Shown piece after piece: positions 8,801 through 17,497 of a DNA stretch of 64,000 nt. The notes beneath the pieces were generated by a model. It searched no databases. It was given only the letters and a program-made list of their open reading frames with translations, and was not told the origin of the DNA. Where the stretch lies: assembly GCA_021775255.1 (NCBI GenBank), contig JAJFIA010000001.1:496001-560000 (forward strand). Direction: 5' to 3'. The position numbers were made by a program, and so were the translations under genes. Every line of letters begins with the position of its first letter. The first letter of the stretch is position 1. The stretch comes from Roseovarius sp. (GTDB taxonomy: Bacteria; Pseudomonadota; Alphaproteobacteria; Rhodobacterales; Rhodobacteraceae).

Positions 8801-9606
8801 CCGGCCGCGAACACCGCCATCTGGCCGAGGGCGCGGAGCACACCAAAATCCGCTTCCGCGATATCGCCGCCCAACCGCGCAAGATCATCTCGTCGCCCAC
8901 ATGGTCGGGGATTGAATCCGAGGAGGTCTGTTATAACGCGGGCTATACCAACGTGCATGAGCTGATCCCGTGGCGCACCCTGACAGGCCGCCAACAGCTC
9001 TATCAGGATCACCTGTGGATGCGCGCATTCGGTGAAGGCTTCATGACTTACCGGCCGCCGGTCGATCTCAAGACCATCACCAAAGAGGTCAACACCGATG
9101 CCCGCGACGGCGAGCCGCATCTCATTCTCAACTTCATCACCCCGCACCAGAAATGGGGCATCCACTCGACCTATTCAGACAACCTCTTGATGCTCACATT
9201 GAACCGGGGCGGGCCGGTAGTCTGGATATCCGAGAAGGACGCGCAGAAGGCGGGCATGGTCGATAATGACTGGGTCGAGGCCTATAACGTCAACGGCGCT
9301 TTGACTGCGCGGGTCGTGGTCAGCCAGCGGATGCGCGAAGGCACCATCTTCATGTACCACGCGCAGGAAAAGATCGTGAACACGCCCGGCTCGGAAAAAA
9401 CCGGCAATCGTGGCGGCATTCACAACTCGGTCACCCGCACCACGTTGAAGCCAACCCATATGATCGGTGGCTATGCCCAGCAATCTTATGGCTTCAACTA
9501 CTACGGCACGGTAGGCTCGAACCGCGATGAGTTTGTGATCCTGCGCAAAATGAAAAAGATTGACTGGCTCGACAAGCCGGCAACTGAAAAGGAGGCGGCA
9601 CAATGA
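5866..9606 (+). CDS. narG: Respiratory nitrate reductase, molybdenum catalytic subunit
   Basis: The 1246-aa alpha subunit of the membrane-bound cytoplasmic nitrate reductase reduces nitrate to nitrite with quinol electrons. The length is the same as E. coli NarG. The N-terminus has the FS0 cluster ligands H51, C55, C59 and C94 (HGVNCTGSC and PRGCARG). The motif SFYDWYCDLPPASP contains the aspartate (about 223) that matches the Mo ligand Asp222 of E. coli. The start at 5866 is chosen over an in-frame upstream codon at 5800 because CAGGAGA (5852-5858) precedes it and it gives the conserved N-terminus. The stop overlaps the narH start (ATGA). It needs bis-MGD cofactor, which makes the nearby modABC genes relevant. 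Confidence 0.97.
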   Translation: MSHLLDNLNFFQSKELGQFANGHGQLTRENRDWEDTYRNRWRHDKIVRSTHGVNCTGSCSWKIYVKSGIVTWETQQTDYPRTRAGLPNHEPRGCARGASYSWYLYSANRVKNPLVRGRLMKVWRKMRQTMSPTDAWAKLQGDPILRAEYVKKRGKGGLVRASWDEATEIIAAANAYTAKTYGPDRVFGFSPIPAMSMVSYAAGSRYLSLLGGTVMSFYDWYCDLPPASPMTWGEQTDVPESADWYNAGFLLLWGSNVPQTRTPDAHFYTEARYRGTKSAVICPDYSEAAKFGDVWLAPQAGTDAALSMAMGHVILREFHLDRQAEYFEEYCRKYSDMPMLVKLEEKDGRLIPGRVLRADDFKGHLGTKNNPEWKTVAFDGKSGKYVMPNGSVGFRWGEDGEWNLEERAGKAETELKLSLILDEDHDDVVGVDFPYFGGAATENFVKCDHPEVLTHNIPVKTVKLAEGEAQVATVFDLYCANYGLDRGLGGEYVTNDYAADIPGTPAWAAKITGVPAEKIITVAREFALNAEKTNGKSMVILGAGINHWYHMDMNYRGIINMLVMCGCVGQSGGGWSHYVGQEKLRPQTGWQPLAFGLDWSRPPRHMNSTSAWYAHTDQWRYETLKYDEILSPTAPDGDWDASLIDYNIRAERMGWLPSAPQLKTNPLEVGKAAKKSKKDVAQYVADQLKSGKLEMACEDPDAPENWPRNLFVWRSNLLGSSGKGHEYFLKHLLGTDHGVMGHDLGEEGHAKPVEAKWHDAAPEGKLDLLVTIDFRMSTTAVYSDIVLPTASWYEKNDLNTSDMHPFIHPLQAAVDPAYESKSDWEIFKFIAKKFSEVAPEILGVESDVVALPILHDTPAEIAQDQVRDWKKKECDLIPGKTAPNYIAVERDYPNLYKKFTSIGPLLDKLGNGGKGITWNTEVEVQHLRDLNGVVLDEGISKGMAKLDTAIDACEMILMLAPETNGEVAVKAWDQLGKATGREHRHLAEGAEHTKIRFRDIAAQPRKIISSPTWSGIESEEVCYNAGYTNVHELIPWRTLTGRQQLYQDHLWMRAFGEGFMTYRPPVDLKTITKEVNTDARDGEPHLILNFITPHQKWGIHSTYSDNLLMLTLNRGGPVVWISEKDAQKAGMVDNDWVEAYNVNGALTARVVVSQRMREGTIFMYHAQEKIVNTPGSEKTGNRGGIHNSVTRTTLKPTHMIGGYAQQSYGFNYYGTVGSNRDEFVILRKMKKIDWLDKPATEKEAAQ

Positions 9607-11126
9607 AAGTACGCGCTCAAATCGGCATGGTGCTGAACCTTGATAAATGTATCGGCTGCCACACCTGCTCTGTCACCTGCAAAAACGTCTGGACCAGCCG
9701 TGACGGTGTTGAATACGCATGGTTCAACAATGTCGAAACCAAACCCGGCCTTGGCTATCCGAAAGACTGGGAGAACCAGAAAAAATGGAACGGCGGCTGG
9801 GAGCGCACCAAGCGCGGCAAATTGCAGCCCAAACAGGGGGCCAAATGGCGGATCCTCGCGAATATCTTCGGCAATCCTGATTTGCCCGAGATCGACGACT
9901 ATTACGAGCCGTTCGACATGGATCATGATCACCTGAAATCTGCCCCGGAAATGGAGGCCTTCCCCACCGCCCGGCCACGTTCAAAGATCACCGGCGAGCG
10001 CATGGAGAAAATCGTCGGCGGGCCAAACTGGGAGGAAATCCTGGGCGGCGAATTTGCCAAACGCTCAAAGGATTACAATTTTGAGGGCATCCAGAAAGAC
10101 ATCTACGGTGAATATGAAAACACCTTCATGATGTATCTGCCGCGTCTCTGCGAGCATTGTCTCAACCCGGCTTGCGTTGCCTCCTGCCCTTCGGGTGCGA
10201 TTTATAAGCGCGAGGAAGACGGCATTGTCCTGATTGATCAGGAAAAATGCCGCGGCTGGCGCATGTGCGTCTCGGGCTGCCCCTACAAGAAGATTTACTA
10301 CAACTGGGAAAGCGGCAAATCCGAGAAATGCACATTGTGCTACCCCCGGATCGAATCGGGCAACCCAACGGTCTGTTCTGAAACCTGCGTTGGCCGCATC
10401 CGCTATCTTGGCGTGATGCTTTATGACGCCGACAAGATCGAATCTGCGGCCAATGCCCCCACCGAGCAAGAACTTTACGATGCGCAACTGGATGTGTTCC
10501 TTGATCCGCATAATCCTGCGGTAATTGACGCCGCCCGCGCCGATGGCGTGCCCGAGGACTGGATCAAAGGCGCGCAGGAAAGCCCGATCTGGAAAATGGC
10601 GATGGAGTGGAAAGTGGCCTTCCCGCTGCACCCCGAATATCGCACCCTGCCGATGGTCTGGTACATCCCGCCGCTTTCGCCCATCCAAAACGCGGCGGAA
10701 GCGGGCCAGATTGGCCATGACGGCGAAATGCCCGATGTGCGGTCCTTGCGCATCCCGGTCAAATACCTTGCCAACATGCTGACGGCAGGCGATGAAGAAC
10801 CGGTGGTGCAGGCGCTTGAACGGATGTCTGCGATGCGCGCCTATATGCGCTCAAAAACCGTGGACGGCGTGATCAACGCGGCCATTGCCGAGCGTGTCGG
10901 CCTTACTCCGGAGCTGATCGAGGACATGTATAAGATCATGGCCCTCGCGGATTACGAAGATCGTTTCGTGATCCCCACAACCCACCGCGAACAGGTCGAA
11001 GACGCTTACGATCTGCGCAGTGGTTGCGGCTTTACCGATACCAACGGATGCTCAACCGGCATCTCCAAGGGATCACTCTTTGGTGGCAAATCAAGGCCGC
11101 TTAAAATGCCGGAGGCAATGTCATGA
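9603..11126 (+). CDS. narH: Respiratory nitrate reductase, iron-sulfur subunit
   Basis: The 507-aa beta subunit carries electrons from the NarI haems to NarG through four Fe-S clusters. The first ferredoxin-type motif holds C16, C19, C22 and C26 (CIGCHTCSVTC). The other motifs lie at about residues 183-265 (CEHCLNPACVASCP, CRGWRMCVSGCP, CTLCYP, CSETC). Tryptophan in place of the second cysteine in CRGWRMC is the usual NarH feature that yields the [3Fe-4S] cluster. Overlaps narG and narJ by four bases each, implying translational coupling. Confidence 0.97.
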   Translation: MKVRAQIGMVLNLDKCIGCHTCSVTCKNVWTSRDGVEYAWFNNVETKPGLGYPKDWENQKKWNGGWERTKRGKLQPKQGAKWRILANIFGNPDLPEIDDYYEPFDMDHDHLKSAPEMEAFPTARPRSKITGERMEKIVGGPNWEEILGGEFAKRSKDYNFEGIQKDIYGEYENTFMMYLPRLCEHCLNPACVASCPSGAIYKREEDGIVLIDQEKCRGWRMCVSGCPYKKIYYNWESGKSEKCTLCYPRIESGNPTVCSETCVGRIRYLGVMLYDADKIESAANAPTEQELYDAQLDVFLDPHNPAVIDAARADGVPEDWIKGAQESPIWKMAMEWKVAFPLHPEYRTLPMVWYIPPLSPIQNAAEAGQIGHDGEMPDVRSLRIPVKYLANMLTAGDEEPVVQALERMSAMRAYMRSKTVDGVINAAIAERVGLTPELIEDMYKIMALADYEDRFVIPTTHREQVEDAYDLRSGCGFTDTNGCSTGISKGSLFGGKSRPLKMPEAMS

Positions 11127-11851
11127 GCCAGCAATTTGACAGAACCCTGAAAGCCATCTCGCTGATCCTCAGCTATCCCACCCCGGAATTGCAGGTGGAA
11201 ATGCCTGAGATAACGGCGGTGCTGATGGCCGACAGCCGCATGACAAGCCTTACCCGCCGCGGGCTGAGCCCCCTGCTTGAGGCGCTCGAAAATAACGACA
11301 TCTATGATCTGCAAGAGGTCTATGTCGCGCTGTTTGACCGCTCGCGCAGCCTGTCGCTCAACCTTTTTGAGCATGTCCACGGAGAAAGCCGGGATCGCGG
11401 CGGCGCGATGGTCAGCCTGGTGGAAACCTACCGCGATGCGGGCTTTGATCCGGCCACGTCCGAGCTCCCGGATCACCTGCCGGTGCTGCTTGAGTTTCTC
11501 GCCCTGCGCCCGTTTGCGGAAATGCGCGATGTGCTTGATGACGCGGCCCATATTCTTGAGGCCCTGAGCCAAAGGCTCATCCGCCGTGAAAGCCCTTACG
11601 CGGCTGTTTTTACAGCGCTTTTGCAGCTTGCACAGGTCAGCGCCGACAAGGCTGTCGTCTCCGGGCTTCTGGAACAGCCCGAGGATGATCCCGATGATCT
11701 TGAGGCGCTTGATGAGATCTGGGAAGAAAGCGAAGTCACCTTCGGCCCCGATCCAAATGGCGGCTGCCCGCAGGTCCGTGACATGCTGGCGCAAATGGAT
11801 ACCCCCATCAACCCCGCACCGGGCCGTGATGCGCCCCATGCAGCAGAATAA
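11123..11851 (+). CDS. narJ: Nitrate reductase molybdenum cofactor assembly chaperone
   Basis: A 242-aa NarJ/NarW family (TorD-like, all-helical) chaperone. It binds apo-NarG and allows Mo-cofactor insertion and membrane docking, and is not part of the final enzyme. The N-terminus (TLKAISLILSYPT) and the segment with LNLFEHVHGESRDRG are typical of the family, and the tail is acidic. ATGA overlap with narH; narI begins 12 bases downstream. Confidence 0.93.
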   Translation: MSQQFDRTLKAISLILSYPTPELQVEMPEITAVLMADSRMTSLTRRGLSPLLEALENNDIYDLQEVYVALFDRSRSLSLNLFEHVHGESRDRGGAMVSLVETYRDAGFDPATSELPDHLPVLLEFLALRPFAEMRDVLDDAAHILEALSQRLIRRESPYAAVFTALLQLAQVSADKAVVSGLLEQPEDDPDDLEALDEIWEESEVTFGPDPNGGCPQVRDMLAQMDTPINPAPGRDAPHAAE

Positions 11852-11863
11852 AAGGAGGCGGCA

Positions 11864-12571
11864 ATGCATACCATTCTCTTTGGCATTTACCCCTATATCG
11901 CCCTTACCGTTTTAATTCTCGGCTCAATCGCCCGGTACGAGACCGATCCCTTCACCTGGAAATCCAGCTCCAGCCAGTTGCTCAGGCGTAAACAACTGAT
12001 CATGGGGTCGGTGCTGTTTCATGTCGGTGTGCTGATCATCTTCTTTGGCCATCTGATCGGCCTGCTGACCCCGATTCAGGTTTTTGATTTCATTGGCATC
12101 AGCCACAGCGCCAAGCAGATTCTCGCGGTTGTCGCGGGCGGCATTGCCGGTATCATGGCGCTTGTGGGCGGCGGCATGCTGTTTCACCGGCGCTGGTTTG
12201 ATCCACGCATCCGGCGCAATTCGAGCTTTGCCGATATTGCCATCCTGGCACTTCTGCTGCTTCAACTGGTGCTTGGGCTGGCAACGATTATCGTGTCATT
12301 ACAGCATCTTGACGGTGGTGAGATGGCGCGGTTCATGGCCTGGGCGCTGGGCATCGTCACCTTTGATCCCAATGCAGCCAGCTATATCCAGAATGCGGCA
12401 CTGATCTTCAAGCTGCACATCTTTTTGGGGCTTACAATCTTCCTTTTGTTCCCCTTCACCCGGCTGGTGCATATGCTGTCGGTGCCGCTGCAATATCTCA
12501 CCCGGCCCGGCTATCAGATCGTGCGCTCTCGCCGGTCTGAGCCGCTGAGCAAACAAACCCCGGGGGAATAG
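11864..12571 (+). CDS. narI: Respiratory nitrate reductase, cytochrome b (gamma) subunit
   Basis: A 235-aa integral membrane subunit with five predicted helices. It oxidises quinol and anchors NarGH on the cytoplasmic side of the membrane. The four histidines expected to bind the two b haems are present at H53, H63, H185 and H203, spaced as in E. coli NarI (56, 66, 187, 205). A strong GGAGG ribosome site precedes the ATG. Last structural nar gene; one base separates its stop from the next start. Confidence 0.96.
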   Translation: MHTILFGIYPYIALTVLILGSIARYETDPFTWKSSSSQLLRRKQLIMGSVLFHVGVLIIFFGHLIGLLTPIQVFDFIGISHSAKQILAVVAGGIAGIMALVGGGMLFHRRWFDPRIRRNSSFADIAILALLLLQLVLGLATIIVSLQHLDGGEMARFMAWALGIVTFDPNAASYIQNAALIFKLHIFLGLTIFLLFPFTRLVHMLSVPLQYLTRPGYQIVRSRRSEPLSKQTPGE

Positions 12572-12572
12572 G

Positions 12573-13373
12573 ATGAGCACCGCATTTTTCCCTGAAATAG
12601 TGGTCAACGGCACCACGCTCCCGGCGGCGGATATCGCCGCCGAGGCGCAAAATCACCACGCCCCCAAAGGCAAGCCGGGCGTTGCCTGGCGCAAAGCCGC
12701 ACGGGCGCTGGCGGTGCGGCACCTGATGCTGCAAGAGGCCGCGCAAATGGGCCTCACCGCCACCCCTGCCGAGGTCGCCCCCGGCCAGTATGAAACCCCG
12801 GACGAGGCCCTCATCCGCGAGCTGTTGGATACCGTCCTCACCCCGGCACAGATCGCCGAATCCGATCTGCGCGCGGCTTATGATTGCAACCCCGCCAAGC
12901 ACCGTGCGCCCACCCTCTATCAGGCGTCGCATATCCTCTTTGCCGCCAGCCCCGATGATCCGAAAGCCCGTACCGAGGCCCGCCTGCACGCCGGGGCCGC
13001 GCTCAAATCCCTGCTGCAAACGCCGGGTAATTTTGCCCGGATCGCCCGCAGCGACAGCGCCTGTTCCTCGCGCAATGCCGACGGCCAGTTGGGCCAGCTT
13101 TGCAGCGGCGACACCGTGCCGGAATTCGAAGCCGCACTTGATATTGCCAGCGTCGGCATGATCCACCCGACGCCGGTCGAAACCCGCTATGGCTTTCATA
13201 TCCTGCGGCTTGATGCCCGTGCGGAAGGCGATATTCTGCCGTTTGAATCGGTACGCGAAACCCTCTATGAAGCCAGCGAAAAAGCCCAATGGGCCAAAGC
13301 GGCGCAGGATTACGTGACCGCTTTGCTGAATAACGCCACAATCGACGGCCTCGACATCAACATCGCCGCCTGA
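12573..13373 (+). CDS. Parvulin-type (PpiC/NifM-like) peptidyl-prolyl isomerase
   Basis: A 266-aa protein with no signal peptide, so probably cytoplasmic. The C-terminal half is a rotamase/parvulin domain (YQASHILFAA near the start, GDTVPEFEAALD and VETRYGFHILRLD towards the end). The N-terminal half is helical, as in NifM, which helps nitrogenase Fe protein mature. The start lies one base after narI, so it is co-transcribed and almost certainly serves NarGHI folding or assembly. That last role is inferred from position only. Confidence 0.8.
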   Translation: MSTAFFPEIVVNGTTLPAADIAAEAQNHHAPKGKPGVAWRKAARALAVRHLMLQEAAQMGLTATPAEVAPGQYETPDEALIRELLDTVLTPAQIAESDLRAAYDCNPAKHRAPTLYQASHILFAASPDDPKARTEARLHAGAALKSLLQTPGNFARIARSDSACSSRNADGQLGQLCSGDTVPEFEAALDIASVGMIHPTPVETRYGFHILRLDARAEGDILPFESVRETLYEASEKAQWAKAAQDYVTALLNNATIDGLDINIAA

Positions 13374-13390
13374 CCAGATCGGAATGCCCC

Positions 13391-13930
13391 ATGCCCCTTG
13401 CCTATGTCATCGCCCAGCACCCCACCGGCCACCCCGGCGAAATTGATCAGATCCTGACCGACTTCGCCGCGCATCATCTGAGCATCGGCACCAATCTTGC
13501 AGGCATTGTTCAAAGCAACACCGCCTGTATCGGCACCCATCATTGCGACATGGATGCGCGGGTTCTGCCCGATGGGCCGGTCATTCGCATCTCGCAATCT
13601 CTGGGCAGCGCCGCGCGCGGCTGTCGGCTTGATCCGGCTGCCCTTGAACAAACCGTCGCCGAGGTGGCCCGCCGCCTCAGCTCTGATACCGGGCTTCTGA
13701 TCATCAACAAATTCGGCAAACACGAGGCCGAAGGCCACGGCTTTCGCGAGCTGATCGCCGAAGCCATGAGCCTCGATGTGCCGGTTCTGGTGGGTGTCAA
13801 CAAAACCAATCTCGCGGCATTTCTGGAATTCACCGGCGGCTGCGCCATGCCGCTCACCCCCGACAGTCACACCCTTCTGGCATGGTTTGACAACATCGGC
13901 AAAATCACCCCGGCCATGGCCGGACAATAA
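13391..13930 (+). CDS. DUF2478 family protein, molybdenum-associated
   Basis: A 179-aa cytoplasmic protein resembling the DUF2478 family, marked by NKFGKHEAEGHGFRE near residue 106 and VPVLVGVNKTNLAAF. The family is of unknown function and is often found near molybdate transport or molybdoenzyme genes in alphaproteobacteria. It lies 17 bases downstream of the parvulin gene as the last gene of the nar block and converges with the permease gene (3-base gap). A role in Mo handling or cofactor delivery to NarG is inference from context. Confidence 0.65.
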   Translation: MPLAYVIAQHPTGHPGEIDQILTDFAAHHLSIGTNLAGIVQSNTACIGTHHCDMDARVLPDGPVIRISQSLGSAARGCRLDPAALEQTVAEVARRLSSDTGLLIINKFGKHEAEGHGFRELIAEAMSLDVPVLVGVNKTNLAAFLEFTGGCAMPLTPDSHTLLAWFDNIGKITPAMAGQ

Positions 13931-13933
13931 TCC

Positions 13934-15589
13934 CTACACCGTCCCGGCCAACGCCGATGATCCATCCCGCAAACCCGACCGCCCCAGCGACCGGCACAGG
14001 ATCAGCACCGGGATAAGCCCGAACGCCACCAGCACCAGCGAGGGCACCGCCGCCTCGGCCAGGCGTTCATCCTCGGCCAACCTGTGCGCCTGCACCGCCA
14101 GCGTCGAGAAATTGAACGGATGCAGGATCAGCGTCGCGGGCAATTCCTTCATCACATCGACAAACACGATCAACAGCGCCGTCAAAACGCTGGTGCGCGC
14201 CACCGGCAGATGCACCCGTTGCAACAACCGCGGCCCCGATTGCCCCAAAGACCGGCCAATCGCATCAAAATGGCCCGGCACTGTCGCCATGCCGCTGTCA
14301 TAGGCATTCAAGGCGGCGGCCATGAAGCGCACGATATAGGCCAGCACCATCAACCAGATCGAGCCGGTGATCAGCAGCCCGGTATGAATGCCAAACCGCG
14401 CCTGCATCACCCCGTCAATCAGGTTGTCCAGCCCCGCCATCGGCACCATCAGCCCCACCGCAATCACCCCGCCGGGCACCGCATAGCCCAGCCCCGCCGT
14501 GATCACGATCGCCTTTGATCCGCGCCCCGGCCTGGTGCGGGCGCGAAACCCGATCAGCACCGCGCCGATCACCGTCAAAACCGCCGCCACCGAGGCCAGC
14601 ATCACCGAATTCCCCATCAGGCCCAGATACCTGGGCGCCATAAGGCTTTGCCCCGATCCATGTGCCATCACCCCCAGCATGATCACCGGAATGACAAATC
14701 CCAGCAGCACCGGAATAAGACAAATCATGGTGGCACTCCATCCCGCCCCGCCGCGCAATTCCGGCCGATCGAGCGTTTCAAACCGTGCGCCGCGACCGGC
14801 GGTGCGCGCCTTGCCGCGCTGCGCCCGCTCAAGGGCTGCCAGCACCAGCGCAAAGCTCAGCAAACACAAGGCAAGCTGCGCCGCCGTTGCCCGCTCTCCC
14901 AATGAAAACCACGCCTGATAAATCCCGGTGGCAAAGGTTTGTACGTTGAAAAACGCCACCGTGCCAAAATCCGCAATCGTCTCCATCACCGCCAGCAATG
15001 CCCCCCCCGCAATCGCCGGGCGCGCCATTGGCAAAGCCACCCTTAAAAATGCCTTCACCGGCGAGTGCCCCAAAGTCCGCGCCACCAAAAACGCATTGGT
15101 TGATTGCTGCCGGAATGACGCCCGCGCCAGCAGGTAAACATAGGGGTATAAAACGATGGTCAGCATCATCGCCGCGCCCCCAAGGCTGCGAATTTCCGGA
15201 AACCAGTAATCGCGCGGCCCCCATCCGGTGACATCGCGCAAAAGGCTCTGCACCGGCCCCGGATGATCCAGCAGGGATGTATAGGCATAGGCCATCACAT
15301 AGGCCGGAAACGCCAGCGGCAATGCCAGCGCCACCTCCAGAATTTTCGAGCCAGGAAAACGGTACACCGTCACCAGCCATGCCGTGACCGAGCCAATCAC
15401 GGCGGTGGAAACCCCCACGCTTACCACCAGAATGAGCGTTGTCTTGGTATAGCGCGGCAGCACGCTTGATAAAACATCCCGCCAGGTCTGCAAATCGCCG
15501 GTAAACGCCGCCAGCGCCACCGCCAGGATCGGTGCCAGACACAGCACCACCGCGATCCAGGCCAGATGATGCAACAGGCGTTCTGTCAT
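13934..15589 (-). CDS. Two-domain iron(III)-type ABC transporter permease (FbpB/ThiP-like)
   Basis: A 551-aa permease with about 12 membrane segments made of two BPD-type permease domains in one chain. Each half has an EAA-type loop (ARTLGHSPVKAFLRVALP and GRSLGQSGPRLLQRVHLP). This fused layout is typical of ferric-iron FbpB/SfuB and thiamine ThiP permeases; residues such as VDVMKELPATLILHPF favour the iron group. No matching binding protein or ATPase gene is adjacent, so it is an orphan within the window. It converges with the nar operon and diverges from the peptide transporter. Confidence 0.8.
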   Translation of the reverse strand: MTERLLHHLAWIAVVLCLAPILAVALAAFTGDLQTWRDVLSSVLPRYTKTTLILVVSVGVSTAVIGSVTAWLVTVYRFPGSKILEVALALPLAFPAYVMAYAYTSLLDHPGPVQSLLRDVTGWGPRDYWFPEIRSLGGAAMMLTIVLYPYVYLLARASFRQQSTNAFLVARTLGHSPVKAFLRVALPMARPAIAGGALLAVMETIADFGTVAFFNVQTFATGIYQAWFSLGERATAAQLALCLLSFALVLAALERAQRGKARTAGRGARFETLDRPELRGGAGWSATMICLIPVLLGFVIPVIMLGVMAHGSGQSLMAPRYLGLMGNSVMLASVAAVLTVIGAVLIGFRARTRPGRGSKAIVITAGLGYAVPGGVIAVGLMVPMAGLDNLIDGVMQARFGIHTGLLITGSIWLMVLAYIVRFMAAALNAYDSGMATVPGHFDAIGRSLGQSGPRLLQRVHLPVARTSVLTALLIVFVDVMKELPATLILHPFNFSTLAVQAHRLAEDERLAEAAVPSLVLVAFGLIPVLILCRSLGRSGLRDGSSALAGTV

Positions 15590-15896
15590 TGATTTTCCTT
15601 GATCGCTTATATCCCGAGTCTTTTAATCAGTATGGATATGCCTCCCCTTCGTCAACATCTTGTGCAACCGCCATTGGCATCAAATCCCGTAAAAGAACCC
15701 CTTGTAAAGCCAAAGAATTTTGCAAAAATGTCCGGTTTGCACAGCTCAGAAGCACAAACTGTCCCATATCCTTACCCCACGTATGGATTGGCATCCCCCC
15801 TTTACACCGGCCGAGATTCGCGACACCTTGCAGCGCACGTCCGGACCATCATGCAATCCCCGTGTGAAAGTGTCCGGCATAATAAGGGAGACTCCG
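15590..15896. other. Divergent intergenic region between permease and ABC binding protein genes
   Basis: About 300 bases without a convincing gene. It should hold promoters for both flanking genes. A CATAAT hexamer (15878-15883) just before the AGGGAG ribosome site of the binding-protein gene is a possible -10, but no good -35 partner or operator was identified. I saw no FNR box, Fur-like palindrome or structured RNA. Confidence 0.5.
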
Positions 15897-17441
15897 ATGA
15901 AAATTTTACGACATTTAGCAAGTGTTACGGCCACCGCTGTGATGCTGGGTGCTGCCACTCTGGCCCCGGCGCAGACGCTGAAATTTGCCTATGACGCCGA
16001 TCCGGTATCGCTTGATCCGCATGAGCAGCTTTCCGGCGGCACCTTGCAGCTTTCGCATATGGTGTTTGACCCATTGGTGCGCTGGAACAAAGACCTCGGC
16101 TTTGATCCGCGCCTGGCCGAAAGCTGGGAGCGGGTGGATGACACCACCATGCGTTTCAACCTGCGCCATGATGTGAAATTCCACTCCGGCAACCCGATGA
16201 CGGCGGCCGATGTGGTCTGGACCATCGACCGGCTGAAAACCTCGCCTGATTTCAAAGGCATCTTCGCCGGCTGGGTCTCGGCCACGGCGCTTGATGACTA
16301 CACTGTTGAGATCAAAACCGACGGGCCAAGCCCGCTGGTCATGCACACGGCCACCTATGTGTTCCCGATGGACAGCAAATTCTACGAGGCCGGCGGTGCC
16401 GAGATCGTCAAACACGGCGACAGCTTTGCCTCAAGCCACATTTCCGGCACCGGGCCGTTCACCATTTCCGAGCGTGAACAGGGCGTCAAAGTTACCTTCA
16501 CCCGCAACCCCGATTACTGGGATACAAACAGCCCCGGCAACGTGCAAACCGCAATCCTCACCCCGATCAAGGAAGCGCCCACCCGCGTCGCGGCCCTTCT
16601 GGCAGGTGACGTTGATTTCATCGCCCCCGTGCCGCCCACCGATCTGGCCCGGATTGACGCCAATGAAGGCACCGATCTTGTAACCATGACCGGCACGCGC
16701 ATCATCACCCTGCAAATGAACCAGCAGCGTAACGAGGCTCTGGCCAATCCCAAGGTGCGTCTGGCGATCGTCAATGCCATCAACAATGAAGGCATCGTCG
16801 AGAAGATCATGAAGGGTTTTGGCACCGCCGCGGCGCAGCAATCGCCCAAGGGCTATATCGGCTATAATCCGGATCTGAAGCCGCGTTTTGATCTGGCCAA
16901 GGCTCAGGCCCTGATGACCGAGGCGGGCTATCCCGATGGCTTCTCGGCCACGATGATGTGCCCCAATAACCGCTACGTCAATGATTTCAAAATCTGCGAA
17001 GCAGCGGCGGCGATGCTGGCCAAGATCAACATCAAGGTTGATCTTACCACCATGCCCAAGGCGCAATACTGGCCAAAATTCGATGAGCGCGCCGCCGACA
17101 TCATGATGATCGGCTGGCATTCGGATACCGAGGACAGCGCCAATTTCAACGAGTTCCTGACCATGACCCCAAATGCCGATACCGGCCGGGGGCAGTATAA
17201 CTCGGGCAACTATTCCAACGCTGAAGTTGATGCGCTGACCGAGGCATCGCTGACCGAAACCAAGGGCGATACCCGCTCCGAGCAGTTGCAAAAAGTTGAG
17301 AAAATCCTTTATGATGAGGCGGCTTTCGTGCCGCTGCACTGGCAGGATCTGGCCTGGGCCGCGCGCAAGGGCGTGAATATCGAGCCGGTTCTCAACGTGA
17401 TGAACTTCCCCTATCTGGGCGATCTGGTCATCACTGAATAA
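15897..17441 (+). CDS. Peptide/nickel-type ABC transporter substrate-binding protein
   Basis: A 514-aa family-5 solute-binding protein (SBP_bac_5). It has a signal peptide (MKILRHLASVTATAVMLG..., cleavage near APAQ-TLKF), so it acts in the periplasm. The family signature begins at YDADPVSLDP and continues through FHSGNPMTAADVVWTIDRL. An in-frame codon far upstream (15720) is rejected because AGGGAG lies six bases before 15897 and the signal peptide starts there. It heads a five-gene operon. Family-5 substrates include di- and oligopeptides, glutathione, nickel and opines; the sequence does not decide between them. Confidence 0.88.
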   Translation: MKILRHLASVTATAVMLGAATLAPAQTLKFAYDADPVSLDPHEQLSGGTLQLSHMVFDPLVRWNKDLGFDPRLAESWERVDDTTMRFNLRHDVKFHSGNPMTAADVVWTIDRLKTSPDFKGIFAGWVSATALDDYTVEIKTDGPSPLVMHTATYVFPMDSKFYEAGGAEIVKHGDSFASSHISGTGPFTISEREQGVKVTFTRNPDYWDTNSPGNVQTAILTPIKEAPTRVAALLAGDVDFIAPVPPTDLARIDANEGTDLVTMTGTRIITLQMNQQRNEALANPKVRLAIVNAINNEGIVEKIMKGFGTAAAQQSPKGYIGYNPDLKPRFDLAKAQALMTEAGYPDGFSATMMCPNNRYVNDFKICEAAAAMLAKINIKVDLTTMPKAQYWPKFDERAADIMMIGWHSDTEDSANFNEFLTMTPNADTGRGQYNSGNYSNAEVDALTEASLTETKGDTRSEQLQKVEKILYDEAAFVPLHWQDLAWAARKGVNIEPVLNVMNFPYLGDLVITE

Positions 17442-17451
17442 ACCAAGGCTG

Positions 17452-17475
17452 GCGGGCCGGTATGTTCCGGCCCGC
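17452..17475 (+). other. Hairpin between binding-protein and permease genes
   Basis: Perfect 9-bp stem: GCGGGCCGG, loop TATGTT, CCGGCCCGC, followed by TTAAGC. There is no T tract, so full termination is unlikely. A stable hairpin just after a binding-protein gene commonly protects its mRNA and so raises its level relative to the permeases. Confidence 0.65.
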
Positions 17476-17497
17476 TTAAGCATCAGGAATACACCCC

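Noticed and set aside
16431..17483. 350-codon open frame antisense to the ABC binding-protein gene
   Set aside because: No domain recognisable, overlaps a clear SBP_bac_5 gene along most of its length.
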